In this document: in pieces, positions 1 to 5,838 of the stretch | Position numbering within the stretch: position 1 is the first letter of the stretch | Layout of the letters: each line of letters opens with the position of its first letter | Assembly: GCA_045612105.1 (NCBI GenBank) | Contig: JAZKYL010000146.1 | Location: 1-7,351 of the forward strand | From: SVTX01 sp045612105 | GTDB lineage: Bacteria; Bacillota; Clostridia; Oscillospirales; CAG-272 | Reading direction: 5' to 3' | Length of the DNA stretch: 7,351 nt | Made by a program: the position numbers and the translations under genes | The notes under the pieces: model-generated | Database searches by the model: none | What the model was told of the DNA's origin: nothing | The model's input: only the letters and a program-made list of their open reading frames with translations

Positions 1-141
1 AACTTTGATTCAAATCAATACGGGTTCAAAGGACAACATTGGTGTAATTTAAACCTTTTTTCAGGGAAGTTTTTTGACACACTTTTTTTCAAAAAAGTGT
101 GCCGCCGGAGGCATCGCATCTCCCCGATAAATTGCAATTTA
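1..141 (-). repeat. Dispersed intergenic repeat, copy A (inverted partner of copy D)
   Basis: This stretch aligns without gaps to the reverse complement of 7141-7281 at 125 of 141 positions. Positions 63-123 are identical over 61 nt. In order it holds a TTGATT/AATCAA dyad (5-18), a T-rich stretch, a hairpin (78-87 pairing with 92-101, arms CACACTTTTT and AAAAAGTGTG), a GC-rich block (101-124), and the palindrome TAAATTGCAATTTA (128-141). No reading frame is evident. The homology starts at base 1, so the element may extend beyond the window. The strand is given relative to copy D taken as +. It resembles a non-coding miniature or REP-like repeat, but I do not recognise the family. Confidence 0.85.
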
Positions 142-216
142 ATATATTCAGAATTAGTTATAAGTTTATGAAAAAATGAAAAATCCTTGAATATGCAAAA
201 AAATCAGTGTTTTTTA
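142..216. other. AT-rich spacer, no gene seen
   Basis: This is an AT-rich stretch between repeat copy A and the transporter promoter. I see no ribosome binding site with a usable frame, no terminator and no stable hairpin. It probably serves as upstream promoter DNA. Confidence 0.5.
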
Positions 217-245
217 TTGCAATTTGGGAAAAAGTATGATATACT
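217..245 (+). promoter_or_regulatory. Probable sigma-A promoter of the MFS transporter gene
   Basis: The -35 is TTGCAA (217-222) and the -10 is TATACT (240-245), with a 17-nt spacer. Transcription would start near 252, giving a leader of about 48 nt. The -35 lies within ATTGCAATTT (216-225), the core of the palindrome that ends the dispersed repeats, and the same arrangement precedes the carboxypeptidase gene at 5777-5805. Inferred from sequence only. Confidence 0.65.
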
Positions 246-257
246 TGTTTTAAATGG

Positions 258-274
258 GTTCGCTTTTGGCGAAC
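258..274 (+). promoter_or_regulatory. 5'-leader hairpin or operator-like dyad before the transporter gene
   Basis: GTTCGC (258-263) and GCGAAC (269-274) form a perfect 6-bp inverted repeat around TTTTG, a few bases past the predicted transcription start. It could be a repressor operator or an mRNA 5' hairpin. It has no T-tract, so it is not a terminator, and it does not match a consensus cre site. Confidence 0.4.
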
Positions 275-299
275 ATAACGATCTGAAAGGATGAAAAAC

Positions 300-1709
300 A
301 TGAAACTGAATTACAAACGCACAATTCTTGTGGGTATGGCGTTTTTTCTCATCAGTGCCTTCTGGCAGGCATACGATGCGATAGTTCCGCTTATCCTCAC
401 TAACCACTTCGGTCTTCCTCAGACCGCTTCCGGCGCGATCATGTCTATCGACAACGTGCTTGCAGTATTTTTGCTTCCTATTTTCGGTGCGCTTTCCGAT
501 AAGGTCAATACGAAAATGGGCAGACGTACACCCTTCGTGCTTTTCGGTACGATCGCGGCTGTTATTTCCTTCGTTTGCCTGACCTTTATCGACAATTATC
601 AGCTTGCTCGCGTTATCGCCGAGGGTATTCCCGAGATGCAGCAGGGTATTCTTACCCCTGAGGCTTACTCTGCTATCGTTCAGGAGACCACTCTTGAGCT
701 GACTATGGCGAATCCTCTGCCTCTCGTCGGCTTTATCGCAACTCTTCTCGTTGTGCTTATCGCTATGGCTACATTCCGCTCGCCCGCAGTCGCGCTTATG
801 CCCGACGTTACCGTAAAGCCTTTGCGTTCCAAGGGAAATGCTATCATTAACCTGACCGGAACAGCAGGTGGTATTCTCGTTCTCGTTCTCGGTATGGTAT
901 TCGCTACCTCCAAGAACCACTATATGCAGTACACTCCCTACGTTCTTGCCGTAGTTGCTATTATGATGACCGGTCTTATCGTCTTCTTGCTCTCGGTTAA
1001 GGAGAAGAAGTGGGCAGCGGAGATGGAAGAGGAGACTATGCGACTTGGTCTTGAGGAGCCCGTAGAGGCGGGTGAGAGTGCTGACAAGAGAAAGCTCTCA
1101 AAGCCTGAGTTTATCTCTCTTATGCTCATTCTCGCGTCGGTTGCGCTCTGGTATATCGGATACAACTCCATCACCAGCAAATATTCGGTATATGCAACCA
1201 ACGTGCTTCACTTTGACTTTAACTTTACCCTTATTATCGCTCAGGCGGCGGCTATCGTTTCCTACATTCCCGTAGGTATCATCGCCTCCAAGGTGGGCAG
1301 AAGAAAGACTATTCTTGCGGGTATTCTTATGCTTGCTACCGCTTTCTTCGCGGGTAACTTTATTACCTCCGAGTCTCCCGAGCTTATTATGTATCCCGTG
1401 TTCATTCTCGCGGGTATGGGTTGGGCGACTATCAACGTCAACTCTTTCCCCATGGTAGTTGAGCTTGCTCGCGGCGGCGACGTCGGTAAGTACACCGGCT
1501 TCTACTACACCGCTTCGATGTCGGCGCAGATCGTTGCTCCCATTCTCTCGGGCGTACTTTACGACGCTTTCGGTATGAGAGCTATGTTCTTCGCTTTCGG
1601 TACGGTTTTCGTCGCGCTTTCCTTCGTAACTATGTTCTTCGTTAAGCACGGAGACGCAAAGCCCGTTCAGAAAAAGAGCGCTCTTGAGAGCCTTGACGTA
1701 GATGACTAA
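300..1709 (+). CDS. MFS/GPH-type sugar transporter (SLC45-like)
   Basis: A 469-residue polytopic inner-membrane protein with about 12 predicted membrane segments: six in residues 8-233, an acidic and basic cytoplasmic loop at 234-270, and six more in 272-448. The first half carries the MFS motif-A-like loop GALSDKVNTKMGRRTPF (63-79), and the second half has the matching GIIASKVGRRKT (326-337). The segments FRSPAVALMPD (159-169) and NSFPMVVE (381-388) resemble bacterial SLC45/GPH disaccharide:cation symporters, so it probably takes up a glycoside. The substrate cannot be read from sequence. I chose ATG 300 because GAAAGG (285-290) lies 9 nt upstream. The in-frame ATG at 291 would directly abut that site. 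Codon use is strongly biased toward C- and T-ending codons compared with its neighbours, suggesting high expression. It forms a tight unit with the next gene, 10 nt downstream. Confidence 0.88.
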   Translation: MKLNYKRTILVGMAFFLISAFWQAYDAIVPLILTNHFGLPQTASGAIMSIDNVLAVFLLPIFGALSDKVNTKMGRRTPFVLFGTIAAVISFVCLTFIDNYQLARVIAEGIPEMQQGILTPEAYSAIVQETTLELTMANPLPLVGFIATLLVVLIAMATFRSPAVALMPDVTVKPLRSKGNAIINLTGTAGGILVLVLGMVFATSKNHYMQYTPYVLAVVAIMMTGLIVFLLSVKEKKWAAEMEEETMRLGLEEPVEAGESADKRKLSKPEFISLMLILASVALWYIGYNSITSKYSVYATNVLHFDFNFTLIIAQAAAIVSYIPVGIIASKVGRRKTILAGILMLATAFFAGNFITSESPELIMYPVFILAGMGWATINVNSFPMVVELARGGDVGKYTGFYYTASMSAQIVAPILSGVLYDAFGMRAMFFAFGTVFVALSFVTMFFVKHGDAKPVQKKSALESLDVDD

Positions 1710-1712
1710 GGA
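1708..1712 (+). promoter_or_regulatory. Ribosome binding site overlapping the transporter stop codon
   Basis: AAGGA at 1708-1712 shares two bases with the TAA stop (1707-1709) and lies 7 nt before ATG 1720. This fixes the start of the phosphodiesterase and points to co-transcription and probable translational coupling. Confidence 0.7.
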
Positions 1713-1719
1713 TTGATTT

Positions 1720-2553
1720 ATGGATATATTTTTGATCGTTTTAGCATCGGTTGCGGGGGCATTTTTGCTTCTGTTTCTGATCTATCTTCTGGTGTTTTTG
1801 AGACCCTCCGGCAAGAAGCCCGAAAACGGGAAGCTGCTTTGCGAGTACGCTCACAGAGGTCTTCACAAGGGAAACAAGCCGGGAACTCCGCCCGAAAATT
1901 CACTTGAGGCATTTGAGCTTGCTTGTCAGGCGGGATATGGCATCGAGCTTGACGTTCAGCTATCCCGTGACGGCGTGGTCATGGTCTTTCACGACGACAC
2001 CCTTATCCGCATGACGGGTAAGGAAGGGAAGGTACGGGACTACACCGCCGAAGAGCTCCGTCAGATAACTCTTTCCGACAGTGAGCAGACGATCCCGACT
2101 TTTGTCGAGGTCTTGTCGCTGGTCTCGGGCAGAGTGCCGCTTCTTGTTGAGCTTAAGGGCGAGAGCTTTGATAAGTCGCTTTGCCCCAAGGTTGCCGAGA
2201 TACTGAAGGAATACAAGGGGGATTATTGCCTTGAGTCCTTCAATCCGTTGCTTGTCGGTGAGATGAAAAAGTATCTGCCAAAGTCTTATCGCGGTCTGCT
2301 TTACACCAACGCTTGCAAGGAGAAAAAGAAGATTACCGTGATCAACGTGGCGGTAACTTGGATGCTGCTCAACTTTATAGCGAAGCCTAATTTTATCGCT
2401 TACAACAAGGTTTATAGAAACAAACTCCAGGTCAAGCTGACGACGAAGCTTTTCAAGGCTCCAAGATTTGTTTGGACTACGAGAAATGAAGAGGAGCTTA
2501 TGACTGCTAGAAAGCTTGGCGAGTGTCCTATATTTGAAAAATTGGATAAATAA
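1720..2553 (+). CDS. Membrane-anchored glycerophosphodiester phosphodiesterase (GDPD family)
   Basis: A 277-residue enzyme expected to hydrolyse glycerophosphodiesters to sn-glycerol 3-phosphate and an alcohol. Residues 3-27 form one hydrophobic N-terminal helix, a signal anchor with no obvious cleavage site, followed by a TIM-barrel GDPD domain from about residue 40 to the end. Family landmarks are present: His45-Arg46 in the AHRG motif, Pro-Glu-Asn-Ser (58-61), metal ligands Glu76 and Asp78 in ELDVQ, catalytic His91 in FHDDTL, then RMTG, Glu144/Lys146 in VELKG, SFNP (173-176) and a C-terminal WTTRNEEEL (252-260). Nothing essential looks missing. The topology suggests activity at the membrane, perhaps on lipid- or teichoic-acid-derived diesters, but the side is not determined. 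It is the second gene of the transporter unit and is followed by a terminator. Confidence 0.9.
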   Translation: MDIFLIVLASVAGAFLLLFLIYLLVFLRPSGKKPENGKLLCEYAHRGLHKGNKPGTPPENSLEAFELACQAGYGIELDVQLSRDGVVMVFHDDTLIRMTGKEGKVRDYTAEELRQITLSDSEQTIPTFVEVLSLVSGRVPLLVELKGESFDKSLCPKVAEILKEYKGDYCLESFNPLLVGEMKKYLPKSYRGLLYTNACKEKKKITVINVAVTWMLLNFIAKPNFIAYNKVYRNKLQVKLTTKLFKAPRFVWTTRNEEELMTARKLGECPIFEKLDK

Positions 2554-2560
2554 AATTAAA

Positions 2561-2591
2561 ATGCGACCGTTCTTGTGGCGGTCGTATTTTT
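2561..2591 (+). terminator. Rho-independent terminator after the phosphodiesterase gene
   Basis: ATGCGACCG (2561-2569) pairs with CGGTCGTAT (2579-2587) as a 9-bp stem containing one G-T wobble. The loop is 9 nt and a T-tract runs to 2591. It starts 8 nt after the stop codon. An A-rich upstream flank could let it work weakly on the other strand too. Confidence 0.85.
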
Positions 2592-2594
2592 GTG

Positions 2595-2625
2595 TTACAT
2601 TGTGTTCATAAATGTGTGGTATAAT
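2595..2625 (+). promoter_or_regulatory. Probable extended -10 promoter of the alarmone synthetase gene
   Basis: A perfect -10 TATAAT (2620-2625) is preceded by TG at 2617-2618, an extended -10. The best -35 is TTACAT (2595-2600) with a long 19-nt spacer, so the extended -10 probably compensates. Predicted transcription starts near 2632, leaving a leader of about 63 nt with no clear structure. Confidence 0.6.
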
Positions 2626-2684
2626 GTGGATAGAATAGGTCGGGCGATAAATCAAAATTTGAAACAACTGTAATACATAAAAAT

Positions 2685-2690
2685 GGAGGT
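2685..2690 (+). promoter_or_regulatory. Ribosome binding site that sets the alarmone synthetase start
   Basis: GGAGGT (2685-2690) lies 4 nt before ATG 2695. An in-frame ATG at 2683 overlaps this site and so cannot be served by it, which makes 2695 the better start. Confidence 0.7.
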
Positions 2691-2694
2691 AGAA

Positions 2695-3531
2695 ATGGAA
2701 GACGTAGGAAAGATAAATTCTGCCGACGAGATGAACAAATGGGTAGACGATGCTATGGATTCTACGGCTGAAGAATCGGCTGTCGAGGGAGCCGAGGGTG
2801 AAATATCCGTTATAGACAAGCAGGCGGCGAGGGCTGCGGCGGCAAGGCGGCGCGAGGTAATGCTCAGAATGGTGGAATTCAAGGAGCTGCTTATGCGTAA
2901 CGCTTGCGCGATCAAGGAGGTCAGGACCAAGCTTGAAATACTTAACACCGAGTTTGCGCTCCGTTACCACAGAAACCCTATTCACGCAATCAATACCCGT
3001 CTTAAGAGTATGACCAGCATCGGCGCGAAGATGGAGAAATACGGCAAGCCCTTTACGGTTGAGAGCATTGAGGAGAATATGCACGACATTGCCGGAGTCA
3101 GGGTGATCTGCTCCTACATCGACGACATTTACACCGTTGCCGAGGCACTCTTGAAGCAGGACGACGTGACTTACGTTTCAAAAAAGGACTACATAAAGCG
3201 TCCAAAGCCCAACGGATATCGCAGTCTGCATCTTATTATCAAGGTGCCTGTGTTTTTTGCCGACAAGAGGCAGGATATGACTGTTGAGGTGCAGATACGC
3301 ACCATCGCTATGGATTTTTGGGCGAGTCTTGAGCATCAGCTGCATTACAAGGAGAACGACCAGATACCCGAAAGCGTTCTGGCGCGTCTTCACGACTGCG
3401 CTGAGAGCATCGACGAAGTAGACCGTGAAATGCTGTTGATTCGCCGTCAGGTGGAGTCGATCGCCGACAAGCCCACCGAGGACGATATTTTGCTTGAAAG
3501 GTTCGGTAAGATAGATCTGCCGATATTGTGA
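2695..3531 (+). CDS. Small alarmone synthetase ((p)ppGpp synthetase, RelP/YwaC-like)
   Basis: A 278-residue cytoplasmic enzyme expected to transfer pyrophosphate from ATP to GTP/GDP, making (p)ppGpp. It is a synthetase-only RelA/SpoT homologue: there is no HD hydrolase, TGS or ACT domain. The catalytic core spans about residues 60-255, with MHDIAGVRV (129-137), the nucleotide-binding loop KDYIKRPKPNGYRSLH (164-179) with Tyr175, EVQIRT (198-203) with the expected acidic residue, and MDFWASLEHQLHYK (206-219). The loop and the VPVFF segment recall Bacillus YwaC (RelP) more than YjbM (RelQ), but I cannot assign the subgroup firmly. An N-terminal extension of roughly 55 residues is acidic at first (1-38), then Ala/Arg-rich (42-53), and makes the protein longer than the usual 210-220. 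It has its own promoter and overlaps the next gene by 4 nt. Confidence 0.9.
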   Translation: MEDVGKINSADEMNKWVDDAMDSTAEESAVEGAEGEISVIDKQAARAAAARRREVMLRMVEFKELLMRNACAIKEVRTKLEILNTEFALRYHRNPIHAINTRLKSMTSIGAKMEKYGKPFTVESIEENMHDIAGVRVICSYIDDIYTVAEALLKQDDVTYVSKKDYIKRPKPNGYRSLHLIIKVPVFFADKRQDMTVEVQIRTIAMDFWASLEHQLHYKENDQIPESVLARLHDCAESIDEVDREMLLIRRQVESIADKPTEDDILLERFGKIDLPIL

Positions 3532-3851
3532 TTATGGGATGTCTTTTTGAGTTTTTGGGAGAATTTTTGCTTGAGGTCTTTCTTGAAGGCAGTATAACGC
3601 TTTTGGGGTATATGTTTCCGTCGGTTTCGGAGAGCGAAAAAAAGCAAAAGGCTTTGAAAATCGTGGTCACGACCATCGCCTGCATATTGGTTTTTGCCAT
3701 GTTCTTGGGCGCGATCATGCTTCTGGGTTCGGACAGTATTATCGAGCATAACGTGGGGCTGCTTTTGGTTCTTGCTCCCGCGTGTATCATTGTTCTTTAC
3801 GTGATCTTTTGTATTATCAGCAACGTGGTGATAAAAAATAAGAAAGAATAA
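3528..3851 (+). CDS. Small two-TM membrane protein of unknown function
   Basis: I do not recognise this 107-residue protein. Residues 5-30 form a hydrophobic, possibly amphipathic helix with regularly spaced acidic residues (Glu8, Glu12, Glu16, Glu20). A charged stretch (34-44) follows, then two membrane helices (about 45-67 and 76-99), and a lysine-rich tail KNKKE. The start is uncertain. GTG 3528 overlaps the synthetase stop as GTGA, and an in-frame ATG lies at 3534. Neither has a good ribosome binding site, so translation probably depends on coupling to the synthetase gene. A terminator 8 nt after the stop closes the two-gene unit. The coupling suggests a role linked to alarmone signalling, which is inference only. 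Confidence 0.7.
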   Translation: MIMGCLFEFLGEFLLEVFLEGSITLLGYMFPSVSESEKKQKALKIVVTTIACILVFAMFLGAIMLLGSDSIIEHNVGLLLVLAPACIIVLYVIFCIISNVVIKNKKE

Positions 3852-3859
3852 TAAATTAT

Positions 3860-3900
3860 GCCTCCGATGCGATTTTTTTGTCGTATCGGGGGCGTTTTTT
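3860..3900 (+). terminator. Strong rho-independent terminator of the alarmone unit
   Basis: A 13-bp stem (3860-3872 with 3881-3893, two G-T wobbles) has an 8-nt loop and is followed by GTTTTTT at 3894-3900. The next promoter's -35 begins 2 nt after the T-tract. Confidence 0.92.
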
Positions 3901-3901
3901 C

Positions 3902-3930
3902 TTGACAAATCTGTCCTGAGGTGATATACT
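3902..3930 (+). promoter_or_regulatory. Near-consensus promoter of malQ
   Basis: A consensus -35 TTGACA (3902-3907), a 17-nt spacer and -10 TATACT (3925-3930), with TG at 3922-3923 giving an extended -10. Predicted start near 3937, leader about 24 nt. This is the best promoter in the window. No cre-like dyad is obvious around it. Confidence 0.88.
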
Positions 3931-3949
3931 GTATATATATTTTATAATT

Positions 3950-3953
3950 GGAG
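3950..3953 (+). promoter_or_regulatory. Ribosome binding site supporting a UUG start
   Basis: GGAG (3950-3953) lies 7 nt before TTG 3961. No ATG or GTG in this frame lies between the site and the conserved N-terminal sequence, so TTG is the start. Confidence 0.7.
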
Positions 3954-3960
3954 ACATACC

Positions 3961-5451
3961 TTGAAAAACGCAAATAATAATTTCGGATTTACGCATAAGA
4001 GCGGCATTTTGATGCCTATAAGCTCTCTTCCGTCGCCTTACGGCATCGGTTCTTTCGGCAAGGGCGCATTTGATTTCATAGATTTCCTCAAAGAAACCGA
4101 GCAGAAGTGTTGGCAGGTTCTTCCCCTGAACCCCACGTCCTATGGCGACAGCCCTTATCAGTCGCCTGCGTCTGCGGCGGGCAATCCTTATTTTATCGAC
4201 CTTGAATTGCTTGCTAATGACGGTCTTCTGACCTTGGCAGAGCTGAAAGGAGCTAAAAGTAAGGCAAAAAAGGTTGATTACGGTTGGCTTTTCTTTACAA
4301 GATATGATATTTTGAGAACCGCATATTCTCGCTTCAAGAGTAATGCCGCGTATGCGTCCTTCTGTCGCAAAAATGCCGAGTGGCTTGAGGATTACGCGCT
4401 CTTTATGGCTCTTAAGGTCAAGAATGAGTGGAGATCATGGACAGAGTGGGCGGATGATGAAAAGATCGCCCGTGTTGCTCGCAAAAATTCGGAAAAATAC
4501 GAAAGTGAGAGCGGCTTCTGGAAGTGGATACAGTTTGAATTCTTCAAGCAGTGGAAGGCGGTCAGTGATTACGCAAAGGAAAAGGGCATCGTTATTGTGG
4601 GAGACATTCCGATCTACGTGGCGCACGACAGTGTTGACGTCTGGGCTTCTCCCGCGCAATTTATGCTTGACGACGACTATTATCCCACTGAGGTTGCGGG
4701 ATGTCCTCCCGACGCTTATGCCGAGGACGGTCAGCTTTGGGGCAATCCCATTTACGACTGGAGAAAGATGGAGCGAGAGTATTTCACTTGGTGGATCGAC
4801 CGCGTGAGGGCGGCTTTCAAGCTTTACGACATACTCCGTATCGACCATTTTCGAGGTTTTGCGAGCTACTTCTCGATCCCTTACGGTGACAAGAACGCTC
4901 GCGGCGGCAAGTGGTGCGACGCGCCCGGGATCAAGCTTTTCGAGGCTATCAAGGCGGCTATACCTAATGCCAAGATCATTGCCGAAGATCTTGGATTTAT
5001 TACCGAGGACGTACGCGAGCTTTTGGAAGAGACCGGATTCCCCGGAATGAAGGTGCTTCAGTTTGCATTCTACGACGAGGACAACGAGTATCTGCCGAGG
5101 ATGTACAAGACCGACAATTGCGTGGTTTACTCAGGATCTCACGATGCCGACTGCACCGCCTCCTGGTGCAAGTCCTTGAAGGGGGCGGCTAAAAAGCGGT
5201 TTTTGCGTGAGTGTCCCGCAGAAGAGGGGCAGACACAGACCGAGGCGGTCATTTCTCTCGCCATGTCCAGCCGCGCAGATCTTTGTATTATTCCTATGCA
5301 GGACTATCTTGAGTTGACCAACGCAAAGGGAAGAATGAACACTCCTTCGATAGCCGAGGGCAACTGGCAGTGGAGAGTTGCCGAGGGTTATGCCAACGAT
5401 GATTTGAAAAATAAGATCAAAACTATGACTCGTAAGTGGCTCCGCGCGTAA
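3961..5451 (+). CDS. malQ: 4-alpha-glucanotransferase (amylomaltase, GH77)
   Basis: A 496-residue cytoplasmic enzyme that transfers alpha-1,4-glucan segments between maltooligosaccharides, used in maltodextrin or glycogen metabolism. Its length is normal for bacterial GH77. The family opening KSGILMPISSLPSPYGIG (13-30) is followed by QVLPLNPTSYGDSPYQS (52-68), GDIPIYVAHDSVDVWA (214-229) and PPDAYAEDGQLWGNPIYDW (249-267). The catalytic residues are in place: nucleophile Asp295 in LRIDHFRGF, acid/base Glu342 in IIAEDLG, and stabiliser Asp395 in SGSHDADC. This last motif departs from the common GTHDNDT. GNWQWR (467-472) ends the domain. Translation starts at TTG, judged from the upstream GGAG and the N-terminal alignment. 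It is transcribed alone from its own strong promoter, with a terminator about 180 nt after the stop. Confidence 0.95.
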   Translation: MKNANNNFGFTHKSGILMPISSLPSPYGIGSFGKGAFDFIDFLKETEQKCWQVLPLNPTSYGDSPYQSPASAAGNPYFIDLELLANDGLLTLAELKGAKSKAKKVDYGWLFFTRYDILRTAYSRFKSNAAYASFCRKNAEWLEDYALFMALKVKNEWRSWTEWADDEKIARVARKNSEKYESESGFWKWIQFEFFKQWKAVSDYAKEKGIVIVGDIPIYVAHDSVDVWASPAQFMLDDDYYPTEVAGCPPDAYAEDGQLWGNPIYDWRKMEREYFTWWIDRVRAAFKLYDILRIDHFRGFASYFSIPYGDKNARGGKWCDAPGIKLFEAIKAAIPNAKIIAEDLGFITEDVRELLEETGFPGMKVLQFAFYDEDNEYLPRMYKTDNCVVYSGSHDADCTASWCKSLKGAAKKRFLRECPAEEGQTQTEAVISLAMSSRADLCIIPMQDYLELTNAKGRMNTPSIAEGNWQWRVAEGYANDDLKNKIKTMTRKWLRA

Positions 5452-5460
5452 GTGAGTGGA

Positions 5461-5605
5461 TGCGGGGGAGCGGAGAACGCGTGCCTACGGCGGCTTAAAC
5501 TTTTTTGGAGAAAAACCTACGCAAACCGAAAGCGGTTTACTGTGCGAGTTTGATCCGCAAACTTCGGGTTTTAAGAATCCAAAAACTTTCCCGAAAAATG
5601 GTTGA
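5461..5605 (+). repeat. Diverged, expanded relative of the dispersed repeat, copy B
   Basis: Positions 5479-5516 resemble copy D 7163-7199 (a GCCTMCGGCGGC block, then a T-run and an A-run). Positions 5579-5599 resemble the AAAAAACTTCCCTCCAAAAAA part of D. Between them are about 60 extra bases, including the perfect hairpin AAACCG-AAAG-CGGTTT (5523-5538). No TAAATTGCAATTTA palindrome is present. It would be transcribed as part of the malQ 3' region. The homology was judged by eye and is weaker than for A, C and D. Confidence 0.5.
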
Positions 5606-5627
5606 AGTGTAGCTATATTGTTTTTAT

Positions 5628-5662
5628 AGCCGTGAGGTTTAAATGAAGCCTCACGGCTTTCT
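5628..5662 (+). terminator. Rho-independent terminator downstream of malQ
   Basis: AGCCGTGAGG (5628-5637) pairs with CCTCACGGCT (5649-5658), and up to three more pairs are possible inside the loop. The following T-run (CTTTCT) is short and interrupted. It lies 177 nt after the malQ stop, so the transcript carries a long untranslated 3' region containing copy B. Confidence 0.8.
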
Positions 5663-5680
5663 GCGTTGTTAGGCGGAGCT

Positions 5681-5788
5681 TGGATTTCAAATTTTGATTT
5701 GACGGGACGCGAGGGAGGCGCGGTTTCCACCTTTTTTTCAAAAAAGGTTGCACGCATCCCCCGCGTCACCGATAAATTGCAATTTATC
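5681..5788 (-). repeat. Dispersed intergenic repeat, copy C, with a long imperfect hairpin
   Basis: In the orientation of copy A, it has an apical hairpin (5729-5736 with 5741-5748) with the same T-run/C/A-run centre but different flanking stem bases. A GC-rich block and the complete palindrome GATAAATTGCAATTTATC (5771-5788) follow. An outer stem (5706-5715 with 5758-5767, 9 of 10 pairs) encloses the apical hairpin, giving a folded unit of about 62 nt. A TCAAAT/ATTTGA dyad (5687-5702) sits at the outer edge, comparable to the dyad at 5-18 in copy A. It lies upstream of the predicted carboxypeptidase transcription start. Confidence 0.75.
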
Positions 5789-5805
5789 AATCATAAAATC
5801 ATAAT
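5777..5805 (+). promoter_or_regulatory. Probable promoter of the carboxypeptidase gene, -35 inside the repeat palindrome
   Basis: The -35 TTGCAA (5777-5782) is the centre of the repeat palindrome, and the -10 is CATAAT (5800-5805) with a 17-nt spacer. The -10 lacks the consensus first T, so strength may be moderate. Predicted start near 5812, leader about 27 nt. Confidence 0.55.
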
Positions 5806-5824
5806 TCTGTAGATATATTTAGAT

Positions 5825-5834
5825 AAAGGGGTGA
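5825..5834 (+). promoter_or_regulatory. Ribosome binding site of the carboxypeptidase gene
   Basis: AAAGGGGTGA closely matches the complement of the 16S rRNA 3' end. It ends 4 nt before ATG 5839, which supports that start. Confidence 0.8.
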
Positions 5835-5838
5835 TTTT

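Noticed and set aside
78..101. The copy A hairpin (and its copy D counterpart at 7181-7204) as an intrinsic terminator
   Set aside because: The stem apex is all A/T and no T-tract follows it on either strand in the needed position.
291..299. ATG at 291 as the transporter start
   Set aside because: The ribosome binding site GAAAGG ends at 290, leaving no spacing. ATG 300 has the normal 9-nt spacing.
204..1649. Minus-strand open frames opposite the transporter (204-920 and 1098-1649)
   Set aside because: They are explained by the transporter's codon bias, which removes antisense stops. The peptides are highly polar with no domain-like pattern.
2683..2694. ATG at 2683 as the alarmone synthetase start
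   Set aside because: It overlaps the GGAGGT site that serves ATG 2695.
1960..3084. Long open frame of 374 codons on the minus strand across the phosphodiesterase gene end and the synthetase gene start
   Set aside because: It runs through a good terminator and promoter of the + strand, opposes two well-conserved genes, has no recognisable domain, and its composition looks like antisense translation.
5485..5790. Minus-strand open frame of 101 codons in the malQ-carboxypeptidase spacer
   Set aside because: It reads through copies B and C and the terminator stem. Its peptide just reflects repeat sequence, and it has no convincing ribosome binding site.
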